This document shows, one piece after another, positions 7,143 through 8,034 of a stretch of DNA of 8,034 nucleotides. Position numbers and translations under genes: made by a program. Below the pieces are notes generated by a model. The model did no database searches. It was not told the DNA's origin and was given only the letters and a program-made list of their open reading frames with translations. The DNA is from an uncultured Bacteroidota bacterium (lineage in GTDB: Bacteria > Bacteroidota > Bacteroidia > Bacteroidales > VadinHA17): contig CAIPJU010000830.1 in NCBI GenBank assembly GCA_903865465.1, positions 1 through 8,034 of the forward strand. Reading direction: 5' to 3'. Each line of letters opens with the position of its first letter. Positions within the stretch are counted from its first letter, which is position 1.

Positions 7143-7715
7143 ATGTCAGATAAATATAAAATTTATGATCAGGACAAGCCTTATTTTCTAACATTGACGA
7201 TAGTCGGCTGGATGGATTTGTTTACACGAAAGAACCACAAAATTTTGATCGCTGATTCATTACGATATTGTCAGAAAGAGAAGGGATTGCTGATATTTGG
7301 ATATTGTCTGATGCCAAGCCATCTTCATTTAATCGCAAGGACTGAGGGAAAGCTTACATTATCAGAGATACTACGTGATTTTAAGAAGTACACCTCAAAA
7401 GCTCTTATTGACCAAATATTGGAGGAACCTGAAAGCAGACGTAACTGGATGCTCCAAATTTTTGAATCAGAAGGAAAAAGAAGAAAAAGGGCACAAAATT
7501 ATAAGTTGTGGCAGGATGGATGTCATGCTGAGGTAATATTGTCAAACAAGTTTTTTTATGAAAAGTTGAATTATATTCATAATAATCCGGTTAAAGAACT
7601 TATTGTGGAGAGACCAGAAAACTTCCTATTTAGTTCAGCCAGAAATTATGCGGGTTTAAGTAATTATCTTGAGATAGTATTGGAATCAGTTAAACAAGAA
7701 TCATATAGGAAATAA
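7143..7715 (+). CDS. REP-associated tyrosine transposase (RAYT, Y1/HUH family)
   Basis: A protein of 190 residues that begins DKYKIYDQDKPYFLTLTIVGW, like other stand-alone Y1-type transposase-like proteins, and appears complete. The HUH metal-binding motif is His60-Leu61-His62 within MPSHLHLIA. The probable catalytic tyrosine is Tyr144 in NYIHNNPV, followed by the family's PENFLFSSARNYAG segment. No accessory TnpB gene and no IS200 ends are present. Members of this family nick single-stranded DNA at REP hairpins and are usually single-copy genes flanked by such hairpins. Here hairpins A2 and A3 lie 92 bases upstream and 5 bases downstream, with eight more repeats or remnants nearby, which fits well. 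It is lower in G+C than pbpC: by hand count 23 of 60 bases at 7201-7260 against 40 of 60 at 4381-4440, consistent with separate ancestry. A basic insertion, KRRKRAQNYK near 112-121, precedes the WQDGCHAEVI segment. Family sure; target specificity inferred. Confidence 0.93.
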   Translation: MSDKYKIYDQDKPYFLTLTIVGWMDLFTRKNHKILIADSLRYCQKEKGLLIFGYCLMPSHLHLIARTEGKLTLSEILRDFKKYTSKALIDQILEEPESRRNWMLQIFESEGKRRKRAQNYKLWQDGCHAEVILSNKFFYEKLNYIHNNPVKELIVERPENFLFSSARNYAGLSNYLEIVLESVKQESYRK

Positions 7716-7720
7716 AGCCG

Positions 7721-7750
7721 GGGCACGGATTGCAAATCCGCGCCAGCGGC
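7721..7750 (-). repeat. REP-like hairpin repeat A3
   Basis: Identical over 30 bases to A1. It begins five bases after the transposase stop codon, so its hairpin would form at the very end of that transcript and could act in 3' end formation or stability, as well as being a possible substrate of the enzyme. Confidence 0.88.
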
Positions 7751-7759
7751 TTTTGTATT

Positions 7760-7787
7760 GCTGGCGCCGATTTGTAATCAGGGCTTA
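7760..7787 (+). repeat. REP-like hairpin repeat B2, weakened stem
   Basis: GCTG and GCGCCGATT with a TGT loop are kept, but the right arm reads AATCAGGGC instead of AATCGGTGC, giving C.A and G.G mismatches. The same weakened arm is present in B4, so it predates the duplication. Confidence 0.8.
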
Positions 7788-7804
7788 AAGCAAGCAACCA
7801 ACCC

Positions 7805-7835
7805 GCTGGCGCCGATTTGTAATCGGGGCTTAACC
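7805..7835 (+). repeat. REP-like hairpin repeat B3
   Basis: GCTG, arms CCGATT and AATCGG around TGT, then GGCTTAACC. It differs from B1 by one base in the right arm (G for T), which removes the G.T wobble pair. Confidence 0.85.
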
Positions 7836-7862
7836 AAAATACATAATACAATATATATTCAC

Positions 7863-7890
7863 GGCACGGATCGCAGTCCTCGCAAGCAGC
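7863..7890 (-). repeat. Decayed A-type repeat A4
   Basis: GGCACGGAT at the start and AAGCAGC at the end match A-type repeats, but the right arm reads GTCCTCGC, so the hairpin is broken. It lies in the 72-base spacer between the two 121-bp units. Confidence 0.6.
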
Positions 7891-7913
7891 ATTGGTTGTA
7901 GGTAGTAAGTTTT

Positions 7914-7943
7914 GGGCTCGGAATGCAAATCCGCGCCAGCGGC
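7914..7943 (-). repeat. REP-like repeat A5, partly decayed
   Basis: Two differences from A3 (A to T at 7918, T to A at 7923) fall in the left arm of the hairpin, while the right arm and GCCAGCGGC foot are unchanged. The stem is therefore weaker than in A1 to A3. Confidence 0.8.
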
Positions 7944-7952
7944 TTTCGTATT

Positions 7953-7980
7953 GCTAGCGCCGATTTGTAATCAGGGCTTA
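7953..7980 (+). repeat. REP-like hairpin repeat B4, weakened stem, GCTA foot
   Basis: The counterpart of B2 in the second array unit. The foot reads GCTAGC instead of GCTGGC, and the right arm carries the same AATCAGGGC weakening as B2. Confidence 0.8.
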
Positions 7981-7997
7981 AAGCAAGCAACCAGCCC

Positions 7998-8028
7998 GCT
8001 AGCGCCGATTTGTAATCGGGGCTTAACC
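7998..8028 (+). repeat. REP-like hairpin repeat B5, GCTA foot
   Basis: The counterpart of B3: arms CCGATT and AATCGG around TGT and a GGCTTAACC tail, but with GCTAGC at the 5' foot, the same change as in B4. Confidence 0.83.
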
Positions 8029-8034
8029 AAAATA

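Larger units (their letters stand above)
7721..7841. repeat. 121-bp array unit, copy 1 (A3-B2-B3)
   Basis: Aligns without gaps to 7914-8034 with six substitutions, about 95% identity, at an offset of 193 bases. The unit holds one A hairpin, one decayed B hairpin and one better-paired B hairpin. Confidence 0.92.
7716..8034. other. Non-coding REP-like array after the RAYT gene, continuing past the window
   Basis: No coding frame is supported in these 319 bases. They consist almost entirely of seven hairpin repeats in the order A3, B2, B3, A4 (decayed), A5, B4, B5, with short spacers containing AAAGCAAGCAACC between the paired B copies. The array ends at the window edge inside a repeated block, so more units may follow. 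Confidence 0.85.
7914..8034. repeat. 121-bp array unit, copy 2 (A5-B4-B5)
   Basis: Second copy of the unit at 7721-7841, with no insertions or deletions. Identity still holds at the last base of the window, so the true right end of the duplication cannot be seen. Confidence 0.92.

Noticed and set aside
7143..7715. IS200/IS605 insertion sequence
   Set aside because: The protein has the stand-alone RAYT pattern (YIHNNP and PENFLFSSARNY segments), there is no TnpB, and flanking hairpins occur in many copies around it instead of as single left and right ends.
6834..8034. CRISPR array
   Set aside because: The repeats are palindromic, occur in both orientations, diverge from each other and lack uniform unique spacers; no cas gene is present.

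Overview
The window most likely comes from a chromosome of the phylum Bacteroidota (Bacteroidales-like). The evidence is a bacterial alpha-2-macroglobulin gene directly followed by the gene for penicillin-binding protein 1C, genes without Shine-Dalgarno sequences, a match to the Bacteroidota -7 promoter box (TAnnTTTG), and the style of the secreted beta-helix protein. The lineage is inferred; there is no rRNA or other marker gene.

Layout, all genes on the + strand: (1) 1-2740, the C-terminal part of an alpha-2-macroglobulin-like protease trap with an intact CSEQ thioester site, cut by the left window edge. (2) 2742-5075, pbpC, starting one base after the previous stop codon and so almost certainly in the same operon. 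(3) 5076-5179, a short AT-rich gap with a -7 box. (4) 5180-6769, a secreted right-handed beta-helix protein of unknown substrate. (5) 6770-7142, a non-coding stretch with three hairpin repeats, a repeat remnant and two 7-bp-period minisatellites. (6) 7143-7715, a REP-associated tyrosine transposase (RAYT, Y1/HUH family). (7) 7716-8034, a dense non-coding array of seven more hairpin repeats, arranged as a 121-bp block present twice with a 193-bp period and probably continuing past the window.

The first two genes form a known envelope-defence and repair pair: the macroglobulin is thought to trap attacking proteases in the periplasm or at the cell surface, while PBP1C repairs or extends peptidoglycan. 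The beta-helix gene appears to be a separate transcription unit.

The most unusual part is the right end. It looks like a complete REP/RAYT system ('REPtron') with its own hairpin family. When all copies are read in one orientation, each begins with GCTG (GCTA in one duplicated unit) at the 5' foot of a hairpin with a TGC or TGT loop. Two subfamilies, A and B, differ by a covarying base pair in the stem. Most copies pair better on the GCTG strand, through a G.T wobble that becomes an A.C mismatch on the other strand. This suggests which strand is recognised.
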